DNA from: Sphagnum compactum
Lineage: Eukaryota > Bryophyta > Sphagnopsida > Sphagnales
DNA: 64,000 nt
Assembly (NCBI GenBank): GCA_965153455.1
Contig: OZ234503.1
Span: 14,761,118-14,825,117 of the forward strand
Reading direction: 5' to 3'
Shown here: one piece after another, positions 29,426 through 41,724 of the stretch
Numbering within the stretch: position 1 is the first letter of the stretch
Layout of the letters: each line of letters starts with the position of its first letter
Notes under the pieces: model-generated
Told to the model about the DNA's origin: nothing
Seen by the model: the letters and a program-made list of their open reading frames with translations, nothing else
Databases searched by the model: none
Position numbers and translations under genes: made by a program

Positions 29426-29820
29426 TCCTTATGACGATGGCTTAGGTTGTTTTTACAAAAACAAATTTATGTCCTATGTCTCGTTGGCCAAAACGATCAA
29501 TGAAAAAAAAAAACATGTTTAAAAATTTAAAATTTAAGAATTGAACATGTCCATAAACACAAAAACTAAATTATGTCAAGTCCAAAAACCAAATTAAGTT
29601 TTATGATCCATTGTTGACAATAATCAATACTTACTGATATAATATTGTACCTCCAAGGCTAAGTTGATACCATACCAATGGTTTTTTTTTGAGTTGCATG
29701 TAGTGGCCAATATGGCTACATATTTCAACTCCTAAATAGTTTAGTTGGTTAAAATTTTGTGTGCAAGGGAGTTAATTTGATGATTTTTTTCATTGGACAA
29801 TAATTTTCATGGCGAGCTTT

Positions 29821-31431
29821 CACTACAAGAAAATGTGATTTTTTTAACTTGATGAAAATGTTCACATTGATCAAAGGGGATGGTCATTTTGATTAAAGGT
29901 TTGAGGCATGAAAAACACGAGTTACTTTTGACTAAAACATTAAACTAAAGTGACTGTTTTGACAATGCGACAAATCAAACATCTAGTTAAAAAGGCCAAA
30001 GGTCCATCAAGATGACCAAGGTTTAGTCAAATTGACCATACACAATGACCATTGTGATTTATAATTAGTCAAATTGGTCATTCTGATTTTACATTTTAAT
30101 CAAATCAACCATACTAATTTAACTACTTAACCTACAAGTTTATTTTGCCTAAAGCACATACCAAACCTCAGTTCAAAGCTAGTAAACCTTAGGTTAGGCA
30201 TATTACACATAGTATGTACTTATAAAGTTCAATAGGCTACGTATAGTTACTTTTAGGCACATGTAGGTACTTAAACTTAGTACATTAATTAGTTAATATT
30301 TAATAATTGATAATTAATCAGTCATCAAATCAATGTTAGTTAATACTAATCTTTCCATCAAGTTGTTAATTGATTAATTATTATGATCAATTTATCAATT
30401 TTATTTAATTTTTTGGCTAATACTTGATAATAATTTATAATAATAATAGTAGTCAATTTTTAATTTTTAATGATTATTAATAAGTGAAAATATTTTAAAT
30501 TAATTTTTTAGTTAATAATAATTCATTATATATTAATTGATAATTATTAATTTTAGTAAATAATCAATAATTAGTAATTTATAGTAAATTTATATATATA
30601 TATATTTAATAGTAATAATAAATAATCAATTATTACTCATTGATATTATTTATTTATTTGTAATTGATAGTAATTAATCAATCATTGCTAAATATTTTTC
30701 TTAATTATTTATTAATTGAGTTATAGCATGTAGTAGTTTATTAGGCATAGGTCCCTACATGTTATCTAGGTAGATATTTGATACATGGTATAACCTCATA
30801 CTTAGATAAGTAATACAAAAATAGTGAAGTTCATTGATGAATGTTATAATATATACATTAAAAAAAAAAAATCAATCAAGTTTATTACAAATATGATGAC
30901 AAAAGTTTTCAACTTTTGAAATGGTAGTCCAATGGTAAGGACTTAACTCCCCAAAATGGAAGTTGAGGAGTTCAAGTCTTCACACATACAACATTAGTTA
31001 CCTAAGCTACCTTTGGTTCTAGGTGGCTTAGATAGCTAGCTTAGGTCGCCTAAGCAAGTAGGTCTAAAGTTGGCCACCTAGCTTATGCTATTTAGTTTAG
31101 GGGGTCGAGGCTAAGTAATGTAAATAGGTAGGTAAATTATTAATTAATAGATAAATAAATATGATTATAATTGATTTATATTTTATATTTTATTTTATTA
31201 TTTTATTATTTAAAAACTAAATAATATATAATTGATGTCAAAATATTGTTGACTACTAAAAACAGACAATTAAAAAAATCCAATAAAAAAAACCAACCAA
31301 AAAGACTTAATCAAAATGGTTAGGTCCAAAACAACTTGTCCAAGATGGCACCTTGGTCAAGTTGGACAAGGGCCATTTGGGGTGTCTTTTGACAAATTTC
31401 CTAGTAAGAAAAGCCTTGTTTTCTTGTAGTG
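29821..31431. mobile_element. Non-autonomous CACTA (En/Spm-type) transposon
   Basis: The left end reads CACTACAAGAAAAT at 29821 and the right end reads TTTTCTTGTAGTG finishing at 31431, a near-perfect terminal inverted repeat identical to the common plant CACTA end. The flanking triplet TTT is present on both sides (29818-29820 and 31432-31434), the 3-bp target duplication expected for this superfamily. The 1611-bp interior has no transposase-like frame. The outer 250 bp on the left and 130 bp on the right are dense in short motifs such as 'ggtca', 'gaccaa' and 'gtcaaattgacc', resembling the subterminal repeats bound by CACTA TNPA-type proteins. The centre (30280-30720) is extremely AT-rich. 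It could be mobilised only by a partner element elsewhere. Confidence 0.92.
30920..30985 (+). repeat. tRNA-like A and B boxes; possible SINE head
   Basis: 'tggtagtccaatgg' (30922-30935) matches an RNA polymerase III A box and 'gagttcaagtctt' (30968-30980) a B box, 46 bases apart, the tRNA spacing. The intervening bases do not fold into a good anticodon arm, so it is not a tRNA gene. It lies inside the CACTA element, implying a SINE that inserted there. The 3' limit is not visible; TAGG-rich sequence follows to about 31140. Confidence 0.5.
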
Positions 31432-31829
31432 TTTGATTTGTAGTTGTTCGAAAATTGGCAATTGCAACATCAGTTGTGATTTTAAATGCAAATGACATAA
31501 TTGTTAGCTAGGTCGTATATATGGCTAATAGTTGCCCACAAGGGAATTATATATATGGCTACACAAAACCAAAAAAAACTTGAAAACAATCAAAAATTTG
31601 GCAACATACAAATAGTCATAGTAAATAATTTGGTGACATATAAACATCAATTTCATGGAAATGTTGCTCAAAAGCCTAACAAAATGAAAATTTTCCCTAT
31701 CTTGCAAAGATAACTAGCAAGAAAAACCATGAATTGATGGCCATTCCTATTATAGAAACAAAAGATAATTTTAAAATTCCAACAAAACACACAAAACATG
31801 CCCTCTAATTTCTAAACCCCCACCTCCAG

Positions 31830-33300
31830 TGGCTACATCAAAGGCCCTCTCATTGCGCTCTATGAGAACTATCAACTTCTTTGCAAATTGTGTAGCCAAG
31901 GTTTTCAAAATTACAATTCCCAAAATGCTAAATCTCATTGCTTTCCATGAAAGCTATCAACTTTTCTACAAATTGTGCAACCAAGGCTTGCAAAATTACA
32001 ACTCCCAAAATGCTTGAATCCCATTGGTTTCCATGAGAATTATTAGTTTTTTTGCAAATTGGGCAACCAAGGCTTGCAACCTTGTGCAACTAAAGCTTGC
32101 AAAATTATAACTTTCAAAATGCCTGAATCTCAATTCCCCACCTATCTATAGAATTGCAAAGATGACAAAATCAAAAGATGAAATATGAACCTTGCCCCAT
32201 GCCTTGATGTAGTCACACTACATGCCCAAAATTCTAATGCCTTGAATGATTAACATCTTAAAATACCATGTTTGTGACCAGAGGACATATTCCAAAATCA
32301 TTTTTTATGTTGTAATATTTTGACTAGTTCAAAAATCACCAACTTGTGAGGTCCATTCCTTTGGTGCAATGTTTTGATAGATTCAAACATCATCAACAAG
32401 TTAGTGGCAAGGTCCATTCCCATTCTACTAACTAGAACAAATTCCAAAACCAAAAGGATAAATCACAAAGCCATTCCATAGTTGCAAATTTAGGACACAT
32501 TAGTGGCAAGGTCCATTCCCACTCTTCTTAACCTTTTGAAAGTTTCCAAAACCAAAATGACAGATCATAGAGCCATTCCATTGTTGCAGGTTTAGGACAT
32601 GTTAATGGGAAGGTCTATTCCCATCCTCTTAACCTTTTGACAATTTCATAAACCAAAAGGATATATCACATAACCATTCCATTGTTGTAGATTCATGACA
32701 AGTTAAAAATTTGGCAAATGACTACCATTCCCACTTTCAAACTAAATGATAGGTTCTTTAAACAAAAAATGACTGCCATGGACCATTTTGGGTGTTGCAT
32801 ACATGTCACACATTCAAAATTCCACAAGTTAGTGCTTTTATTTGCTATAAACTTAAGACAGATTCCACATTCAACAACTAACCACCATTCATTTTCCCTA
32901 AACTTTTGAAACATTCAAGAACTCCAATTAGATAAACCACAATGCCATTCAAAGGTTATAGATTCAGGACAAATTAAGAAATGGAAAAGTGACTGCCACT
33001 TCCACTTTCCAACTAGATAACAAGTTCCAAAGCAAAAAAAAACTACCATTGCCTAGATTGTTGTTGTAGGCATACCACATATGATTCAAAAATCCACAAA
33101 TTAATGCTCTAGTTTGCTGCAAACTTAGGACAAATTTTTAACTCAATAATTGACCACCATTCCATCATTCCAAACATCTGCTAGAGTCCAGGAACAACAA
33201 AGTGACATACATTACCTTGTTGCAAACATTCCACAAATTCAAAGTGTGCCTACTAGTAATACAAAAATCGTTGCAACATCAAATTATTGGCTACTAGTCA
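31830..33300. repeat. Decayed tandem arrays beside the large hAT relic
   Basis: Two arrays follow one another. At about 31850-32130 there are three units of about 80-100 bp around 'gcaaccaaggcttgcaaaat'. At about 32380-32710 there are three units of about 105 bp around 'ggcaaggtccattcccactc', 'aaaccaaaaggata' and 'gccattccattgttgca'; diverged relatives continue to about 33300. They lie on the 3' side of the minus-strand transposase relic and may be subterminal repeats of that element. Confidence 0.65.
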
Positions 33301-33379
33301 TCTAGGATTTAGGTACCCAAGATAACTAAGAGTTTTGAACTAAACATTTACACAATACCAATTTATAGCTTGCCATTTA

Positions 33380-36300
33380 CTTGTTCATATGGAATGGTTT
33401 GCAAAGAAAAGAAATGTTGGCTATGGAATGTAGTGCACAAATTCAAATGCGTGCTCAGTCAATTCCGGAGCCAAATCTTCATGAAGCTCATAGGGTTGAA
33501 TGTTCGTTCATCTTCAACAGATCCAAGGACCTAGATAGTAGCAATCTCGGCCAATTTGATGAATTCTGAAAGCTTATGGTTAAAAACTAAAGATCCAAAA
33601 ACCTTACACCAAAGCTTGGTAAGAGGATTGAGATTATTTTCTTCATGTAGGACAAGTTCGAAATTATGACACATGGTCATCTTGAAAAAAAAGACTTGCA
33701 AATCTAAGGTGTGGCTGGAAAGCAAAGTAAGCACCATTTTGTTGGCATCACCCACATTGTGAAGGATGGAGAGGTGACCTTCAACACCATTAACTGCCTA
33801 TGGAATTCCTCCTTGACATGTTTGGGATTTCTAGACCATAATTGGGGGTAAACCACACCCAATGTCATTATAACTTGGTGTTTTGGAAAACACCTTTCAA
33901 GTTATTTAATCAAACCAATTGTTACCCCCTCACATTGTTGCTTCAAATTGGCCACAACAATTTTGAAAACATCTTTAGTCATAGGTTGTAACTTTCTAGC
34001 ATTAAATAACTCGTGTTGGTAAACTAGATTTTTGTGACTAGCAAAAAAAAAGCCAAGTAGACTACATCCTCACTTCCATTGAAGTCAGAAAACTAACTCA
34101 AAGGAAGTTTTTGTTGGTCAGGGTTTCAATTATGTTGAATTCATCAAATGCAAGGTCATCAAATCTAGTGTAAGGAACATAGTACAACCTATAAAGCTTG
34201 GTTTGTGCCAGCTTCACACCTTCAACAAAATCACACACAAATACATCTCGGCCTTGTGCAATTTTGATGAGTGTGTGCAAACATTCTAATAATGGCAAAA
34301 TACAAGGTAGCCCCAAGATCAATTCAACATCAAACACTACATTCAAATTCTTTAAAGCTTGATCAGTCCTCACACTCTCAACATTCATCTTCACAATCAA
34401 AGGACAAAATTTTACGTAAACTCACTTTAACTAGAGAAAGCATAGAGATCCAATGTGTTTTGACATTCCTCAACAATTTGTTGCTTTTGGTGTTGAGCAA
34501 GTTTGTCAACTTCTAAACTTCCAAGTGAAAGCACACTAGGGTGGCTAAATTTCAATGAATTAAAGTCCATTTCCAAAGTCCTTTCTAATGTGATTGAAAA
34601 CTAATCTAAAATATGAATATTTAAATTATATTGAAAATAACATTTTTTTCCATTTCCAATTTCAAATCATGATGCTATAAGACATATAAAAAATATCATA
34701 ATTTTTTTTTAATGTTTAATAAAATGCTTAAAAGGACTTTTACAATAATTGTAATTTTTAAGATTTTGAAAAGTCCATAACATGATAAATTAGAATCACA
34801 TTCCATTCATTCAATGCATCTTTAGTTTCTTAAACATAATTCATCCATTATCCCAAAGTTTCAGACACATAAAACTAACACATTGTAAGATATAAGTCCA
34901 TATCCATGAGTTTTGTAGGGCGTGACAAAATTTGTCATCAAGATTCAAAAGTCCATTACTCATTAAATAATAAGGATTTTGATGTGTTTTTTGCATTTTT
35001 AAAAAGCCAACTCTCTTAGCACTACATATGTGAGTTCTTTTCTTGATATTTCAATGAAAATATTAACATTTTATATTTAAGTTTCAAAGAGATGAAGGAA
35101 AAACTACAAGTGTGACACCTAAAAAGGGATTATGTATTGTGCTTTCACCCTTCCATGATTTTTTTCAAATTGTGAGCAAAAAAAACATACAAGTTTTGCA
35201 ACATGCCTTCCAATCAACACACAATGTCCAAGTCAAATAAAGTGCACACTGGGTGCAAATGGGGTAACATGAGTTGCACCTGCCTACTTAGGGGATTGCT
35301 TTGGGGGGAATATTTTTTAGAATATATATTTTTAAATCTTCAAAATTTTCCTCAAAATTAAAATTTAAAAAAAATGTTATTATGTCAAGGTTTATGTAAA
35401 AGAGTTCAAATATATGTATTTTTCAAAAGTTTTGAAGTCTATTTATAAGTCCTTTTAGTGCTAAAAAACATGCGTTACGATGTTTAATGAATGTTTTTGA
35501 GAGCTTTTCATTCATAAAATATTTTTCAAATTAATTCACATGTTCCAAGATATATTATGAACTACACAGTATAAAAAAATCTTATATTTTCAACACCAAA
35601 TTAAATTACCATTTCTGAACATGAAAAACTAAACATTGGTTACACTCGTTGCAGTACGTGTTAAGGTGATTACACCCCACTGCTAAATTTATTTTATGGG
35701 TAAAACAATGAACCCCATTTAAGAATGGGGCCACACCTTCTTTGAATTGTAACGTTACATTTGTCCGATGCCCTTGGAAACTGTTATTGCTAGCACATCC
35801 CATGTTGACTACATTTTCAACCAACTCTTCCATCCCTAACCCACGAAACCTAGTTAATGCTTTCAACAACAGTCCAAATATATTGTCAAATGTGGTAGAA
35901 ATCCCAATAGTTTCAACACACAAGAAGATCGGAATCCTCTTTTAAGCTTGCACCACATATAAGTGGATTGACAACCACTGAGTGTTGTCAATCATCATGA
36001 CTTCATTTGCACTAATTGCAATGAAGTGGATAGAAGCAAATGTGGCCTAAATGGCCTCTAACAATATCTTGTGCATCACCTTAGCCATGCCCCAACTTGA
36101 GGTGTCAAACCAATGTTTTCTAGAAATAGACTTGACCTTCATCATTTTGAGGAAGTGCTCATAACTAGTCATGGGACAACCATGGGTCAACACGTGATAG
36201 ATGGAAACAAATTCGACATACTTTTGTTTTTGTTCCTAGGGGACGTTAATTTGGAGCTGATCCAAGATGGAAAGGCATGTAGCAACAAAGAACTAATGCT

Positions 36301-36560
36301 CATTCTAGGCATGCACCGAATTTTTATTGAAATAATGTGAACTTGCATCCACCCTTGGCATGGAAACCTTCGCTTTTCATTGCCCAACATGTTTTAGCAA
36401 GCTATCTAGCTTTGGAGCTAAAAGCTTTTCTTTCCTTTCAACAGACGTGCATATCTTGCATCTAACCTGTTATACTAGCCCCTTGTCATCCATAACAATT
36501 TTTTCCCATGGGAGGTAGGTTGTCCAGGCATCTTGGAACTTCCAAGAGCCTTCATAAAGT
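33380..36560 (-). pseudogene. Dead hAT-like transposase, large element
   Basis: Minus-strand blocks in order: a basic N-terminal region with KICTSVERKEKLLAPKLD (about 36450-36400); FDTSSWGMAKVMHKIL (about 36100-36060); a catalytic-core-like region, ISANEVMMIDNTQWLSIHLYVVQA (about 36020-35950) and ETIGISTTFD...VAPFLNGVHCFTHKINLAV (about 35920-35670); then, after about 1.1 kb of unrelated AT-rich sequence, KNVKTHWISML-like and DVELILGLPCILPLLE...RDVFVCDFVEGVKLAQ (34500-34180); LDLQVFFFKMTM...NPLTKLWCK...EFIKLAEIA (33720-33535); and the dimerisation motif SVEDERTF (about 33515). Stops and frameshifts interrupt all joins. This is a different hAT lineage from the 2.6 and 10 kb relics. The 34.53-35.6 kb gap is probably a later insertion. 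Confidence 0.8.
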
Positions 36561-37139
36561 TTCTGGTTCTTCTATGAAATTTGTATGGACATATTCACAC
36601 ATTTAGTTGATTCGGATAGAAGCATAGAAGGTGAACTGTCCTCAAATGAAATAACAATAGGGTGGCCAGAAGATGATGGGTTTCCTTCATATTGATGGGA
36701 TTCATAAATAGGGAAAAAAGTCTTAAACTTAAAGTTTTTGGGAATTCAAAGAGGAGCCATGTTGTTTTAAACCTTGTAAGCAACAAAAGATTAGGATTAG
36801 CAAAGCCCAAGTCTAGAATTTTGATTTGACCATTAAACAAACAATATAAGATCAATCAACCACAATTCAAGGAAAAATTGGGACTACAAACCTTAAGATG
36901 AAAATCACACACAAATCACACACACCATGTTCAAACAACATTGGATTTTAGAATTCTAAAATATACAATGAATCATTTACAATTGTTTACAACAAAACAA
37001 CACATTTATATTATACAAGTACCATAGGGATGAATTTGTAACTAACCTTTTCAATCACTTGTCTCTTTTTCAACCTTGTAAGTTGCAAATTACACTTGCA
37101 CTTTTTTTTGACAAAAACTCTTACTTCACAACACTTCTA

Positions 37140-37690
37140 GAAAAGCTTTAGAACTGCACTCATGCAAGTCCAGAACAACAATTAGAACATAGGTCATTTG
37201 TACTTTAAATGAAACCTCTAGGCTTTAAGGTGTAGCTCCTCCACCAATGAACATTGAACATGAACATAAATCACAAGAATGTTGTGTAATTACAATATTC
37301 CCATCCCAACCATCTAACAACAATATTTAGAATCACACATACATATTTTGAACAGTGAATGTGAACATGAGAAATGTTGAGAATGTAAATTGTGCAATTT
37401 CAAGAATTTCACCCCTTTCTATCTCACACCAATGTCTAGAATCACACATATGCTACAATGACCAATATGCCAACTACAATTCCTTTTATGGATAGATTTT
37501 GAACATGATGCATATAGATGTTGAGAATGCACAAGGCAATTGCAAGAATCCTGTGACCCTTCCCAACTATCTAACAACAATGTCCAGACGCCAAAATCAC
37601 CCACAATACAATTAGACCTTTTAGCAAACCCTTTTATGGATAGATTTTGAACAACATGAATAGAATGCATGTTTTTTGCAATTATGAATA
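37140..37690. repeat. Tandem array upstream of the large hAT relic
   Basis: About four diverged units of 110-130 bp share 'catctaacaacaat', 'tagaatcacacata', 'ttttatggatagattttgaac' and 'gttgagaatg'. Two of the units keep 'ccttttatggatagatttt' exactly (about 37480 and 37630). It lies on the 5' side of the relic, mirroring the array at 31.8-33.3 kb. Confidence 0.65.
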
Positions 37691-40495
37691 ATGTAATGCA
37701 ATGTAAGATAATTGGGTTTCATGGGTTTTTAGGTTTTACTTGGGGTAGATATTAAGCTGTAGGTGTTTGACAATTGATCATCATGGCAAAAGCCCCTAAA
37801 TTGAAACCCATGTTTTGCAATCACACCCACCCCAAAATTAAATTTACTGCACTTTACAATCTCCTTGGGTTTTTGGGCTCTATGTTCCACGTGGACAATA
37901 CTTCATGTATTTCTTTCAATGAAAAAATGGCATAATTCTAGAATAACAATTAATGTATAAGGAATCCATGGGACATACTTGTCTTTTTGTTTTGCAGATT
38001 GCAATCCCTTTCACTTCTGTGGCCAAACCCATTGAGTTCTCTTGAGGATGTGGTTTATTTTAATACATGTATATAATCCAATTGCCAACATTCAATATCA
38101 AGATTTTTCATCGTTATTGTGTTGTTTAATCAGTTGATAAGGACTTGTAGATTTCATGAATTTGAATTGATCTAATGTAACAACACCATCAATAACAGCT
38201 TATTGAAAGCTCGTCACACATGTAACTACTAACATGAATTGCAATTTGAACTCTAAAGTTTGTAGGAGTTATGGAAGTTACAATTTACAAAAGTATTTAA
38301 GTTTTGAAGATACTTCAGCAATCAAGAGTTTCAAATTCCAATGCAAGTTCCAAACATAAGCTTAACAACCTTAAATATGCTACATGTATTTTAGTGTGAT
38401 TTGGATTCTAAAGTCCCAAGTTTTGCCTAGCAGTTTAATAGCCTCAACCAGTAACCATTAGGGTGGTTGAAAATAATTAACTAAGAGTGAAGGATCATTA
38501 GGATCGAAAAACCCAACTCTTAGCCCAAGCATCAAATCTGCTTGGAGCTACATAAACATATTTCATCATTAAAATCTTTGCTTAAAGAAAAGGCAGTGGA
38601 AGAGTTTCAAACTAAAGAAATGGTAATGGACTGTTAATTATGTTAGGTTTCATGCTTGTTGAACTCGATAGAAATGGAATTTCATACCCTAGGGCTTAAA
38701 ATTTTAATTGGATTTTGCATTGTGCCATGGATCAACAATATTGAAAAGTTGGAAAGTTGATGTAACCACACCCAAATACATATGTTGGGCCCGTTGTTGA
38801 AAACTAAATAATGGTTTCCTTCCACGCCTTACATTAGAAAACGTATACCAAAATCTTAGCGAACAAGGATCAAAAGTTCAAAATTAGGGTTTTTAAACTT
38901 GTAAGTTAAAAATGCCATGGCAATAATTTCTTGCCCAAATATGTTCCAGCCATTTCTTGCAGGTTCAAGGCTAGATATTTCAAAGATGCAAGAAGCAAAA
39001 AATTCAATAATATGTCCAGATTATAAAGAATGGAATCATAATTGTTGGTAGTAGATGAAGTTTAAACCCTAAACTCAAATTTTGAAAAACTTTTACTTCA
39101 AGCAAAGAATGACCTTTGCTTGTTGCAATCGGCATGGTTGCACAATGTTGAAATAAACATTTCATGATTTGAAGACATGGCCCTGTCGGAGGATTTCTGA
39201 ACCCTATTCTCCACATTGTTTTGTAGTGGAAAATGCTTGCAATGTACAAGTTGCACATTGCAGTTATTTTACACTGGACTACCCGTTCATAGAGCCTAAA
39301 CCCTATTATAGTATACAATTACACCAAATTTCCCCAAATCAACCACAAGCTTTCAGAATCAATCTAATAGCCAAGCAAACATAAAACAAAATTTGATTCT
39401 ACAAATAAAACTACCATCACTATGCAAATTGTAATGTCTTTTTAAAATTTATGATGCACCCAAAGTAGCTAGCAATTTCAAGGTGCCATCAAGTCGCCTA
39501 CTATTGGCAACGTGGTGTTGAATGTAGATCGCTTGTTGTAGGTGACTATGTTTTAAACATAGGAATTTTGGTGACAAAAAGCTCTTAAGTGTTGGAAGCA
39601 CTACTGGTGAATGGGAAGTAGGACCAGCAGTGAAGGTGGCAACTTTAAGGTTTTTCCTATCTAAAGGATGGCAATTCAACCACTGGCACCAAGAGGATCT
39701 AGTGATTTCCTCCCAAAAAAAAAAAGGATTTTACAACAACCTTGTTGCAAGGGCAAAATTTCTGTCGCATTTTGGTGATTTTTGGCCAAAAACAGAGCAT
39801 TTACCATATTGTTAGATAATTTATTATATTGGTGCCAAGTTTCCACCATTCAAAAGGAGGCCTATTATTTTCTAAGGTTCACCTTTTGGCTACTTAAACC
39901 ATGGGCATCACAAGAACTGATGTGCACAAGACCTTGGACACATAGAAGTTGGGGTGCAAAGGAATAGGAAACAATTTTCTTTTGGCAAAAATTCATTAAA
40001 AAGTGACAGTTTTCTAAAAACAAAATATTTTGTTGCAAATTCCTTTTTTCAATTAAAAATATTACATAAAAACAACTTTTGTTTTTGGTTGGAGGGTTTA
40101 AATTGATGTGACCAATTTTGAATAACAACAATTTTGAGTCCCTTTAAATAATGTGACCAATTAAATCAGAATTTTCCTGGGATGTTCACCACCTTGGCTC
40201 CATTCAAAAATTGCAAAAAAACATAATGGTGGTGGACTACATCAATTACAATATATTTATAGAAAAATTTGACTCATGTGAATTTCTAATCATTATTATA
40301 TTTGTGATCAAAATCTTGGGATTTCATTCTTTTCATCCCAATTTCTTTTGGGTCTTTAGGAATGACAATACTTAAGAACACAAAAAAAAGGAAAGGGCAA
40401 AAGCACCAATCATATTTGCATAGTCCCATCAACAAACATTAAAAATTGGTTTCCAAGTGCAAAGTTTTATGTGCATAGCAATGTTTTTTAAGAAA
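37691..40495. other. AT-rich stretch; no gene recognised
   Basis: Scattered 60-100 codon frames show no recognisable motif. No repeat shared with other parts of the window was seen. Confidence 0.35.
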
Positions 40496-40499
40496 TTTG

Positions 40500-40780
40500 T
40501 GTTGGTAGCTAAAGTGATAATCATTCATTGGAAAATGGAGAAAAAATGATGATCATCCCTACGAAGATTTAGCCAAAGCCAATTATAAATGAAAAAAAAA
40601 AAGTTTTTAAATCATCTTTTTAGATGTTTGGCTACACAATGAAAATCATATATATGAATCTAGCCATTTTTACTCTTTTTTTCTCACTTTTGATGACTAA
40701 AAACCTTCAGAATCATTTTTTAAAAATTTTATTTTTTATTTTGTATTTTGATGATATAATATATCACCAATAAAATAAAT
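40500..40780 (+). repeat. Dispersed mini-element R2, most complete copy
   Basis: It runs from 'gtagctaaagtgataatcat' through 'gaagatttagccaaagcc', 'tttggctacacaatgaaaa', 'ttctcacttttgatgac' and 'aaaaccttcagaatca' to an AT-rich end, about 280 bp. It serves as the reference for the other five copies (6.65, 18.2, 20.8, 29.2 inverted and 61.1 kb). No open frame; no clear terminal inverted repeat. Confidence 0.65.
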
Positions 40781-41167
40781 AAAAGTTGAAGTATAGTTGG
40801 TAAGTTTGTGCATAAGATATTTCAATTGTTGCCTTGCATTTTAAATTGAAAGTTTTCATACATGTGTTATGCATTCATGTGATTTTTATATCAATATAAC
40901 TAGTGTGCCCTCTGATGTTGGCCCAAGTGTTACCACGTCCTTAACTGATTTTTCCTTCCAAAACTTGGTTTTTTGGATTTGAATTTTCATTGGCAGAAAT
41001 CACTTACAAATCAATATCTCCCACTTTCTGACTTGTACCAAATAAATTCCATTGGATCTTGCTCATCAACATCTTTCCAACAACACCAAAGGCACATTCC
41101 AATTCCTCAGAATTTTTCAGCTATGATTTAATTTAATTTTCAGTGAAAAGAATTCAATTCAAGAACT

Positions 41168-41218
41168 AGTATCGCTTTCATACGGCGAAAATCATTTGTT
41201 CAAATCCAATAGTAGGTA
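41168..41218 (+). pseudogene. trnM-CAU: 3' part of plastid trnM-CAU
   Basis: Contains the anticodon loop 'ctttcatacg' with CAT, the T-arm 'gttcaaatccaat' and the acceptor strand 'agtaggta'. The 5' acceptor and D arm are missing, so no tRNA can form. Confidence 0.9.
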
Positions 41219-41362
41219 ATAATAAAGAGTTATTAGATGCCATTTCTTTCTAATGGCATCTAATAATTGTTAGATTCCTCGCAATTCTGATTTGGGTAGA
41301 ATTTGGGTAAATGGATTCAATTCTCTCAAATTTATTTTTTTCTCTTTCCACTAAAAGAGATA

Positions 41363-41461
41363 TTAAGTAAGGATCGGAGAGGGAGGAGTAGCACCGATAG
41401 CTTCTAGTCGTGCCTTGGCTCTTTTAAGAGCCAAATTAGCTTCAATAACTTGCTTTCTACC
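41363..41461 (-). pseudogene. atpE: C-terminal fragment of plastid atpE
   Basis: The minus strand reads GRKQVIEANLALKRAKARLE followed by AIGATPPSPILT and TAA, the C-terminal helical region of the epsilon subunit of chloroplast ATP synthase (CF1). The frame is undamaged. The gene is cut at 41461 where repeat R1 resumes, so more than two thirds of the protein is absent. Convergent arrangement with trnM is the normal plastid order. Confidence 0.9.
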
Positions 41462-41724
41462 TTTTGCACCACAAGTCCAAATGTCATGGAACCAAGCCAA
41501 TGCACCCCCCTTTGTTGAGAGCTTTCCAAAGACACCAAGAACACAATTTGAAGCATCCTCGTGCAGTGGATATCATAACTACATAACAAAACAAAACAAA
41601 CTAAACTACCTTCCTTCATAGATAGATGTCTTGAGACTTAAAAGGGATTGTGTTTATCAATTCAATTCAATATTTGTTATGATGTTTCAAATGTTCACCT
41701 GTTTCTCCCAGCATTGGAATAGGT

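Larger units (their letters stand above)
41168..41462. other. Nuclear insertion of plastid DNA (NUPT): trnM 3' half to atpE 3' end
   Basis: This 295-bp block reproduces the plastid trnM-CAU / atpE convergent region. It opens with the anticodon-to-3'-end part of trnM-CAU (41168-41218), then an intergenic spacer with a perfect 14-bp stem-loop (41230-41243 with 41253-41266), then on the minus strand the last 32 codons of atpE and its stop. Both junctions with repeat R1 are clean, with at most one base of ambiguity and no target duplication, as expected for end-joining capture. It is not functional here. Confidence 0.93.
40899..41620 (+). repeat. Dispersed repeat R1, copy 2, interrupted by plastid DNA
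   Basis: The R1 sequence runs 40899-41167, breaks at 'caagaact', and resumes at 41463 with 'tttgcaccacaagtcc'. In the two other copies these strings are continuous. Confidence 0.8.

Noticed and set aside
30920-30985. A nuclear tRNA gene
   Set aside because: A and B boxes are good but there is no anticodon arm or acceptor pairing; treated as a possible SINE head.
41168-41218. A tRNA-Met gene
   Set aside because: Only the 3' half of plastid trnM-CAU is present, as part of the plastid insert; the acceptor 5' strand and D arm are missing.
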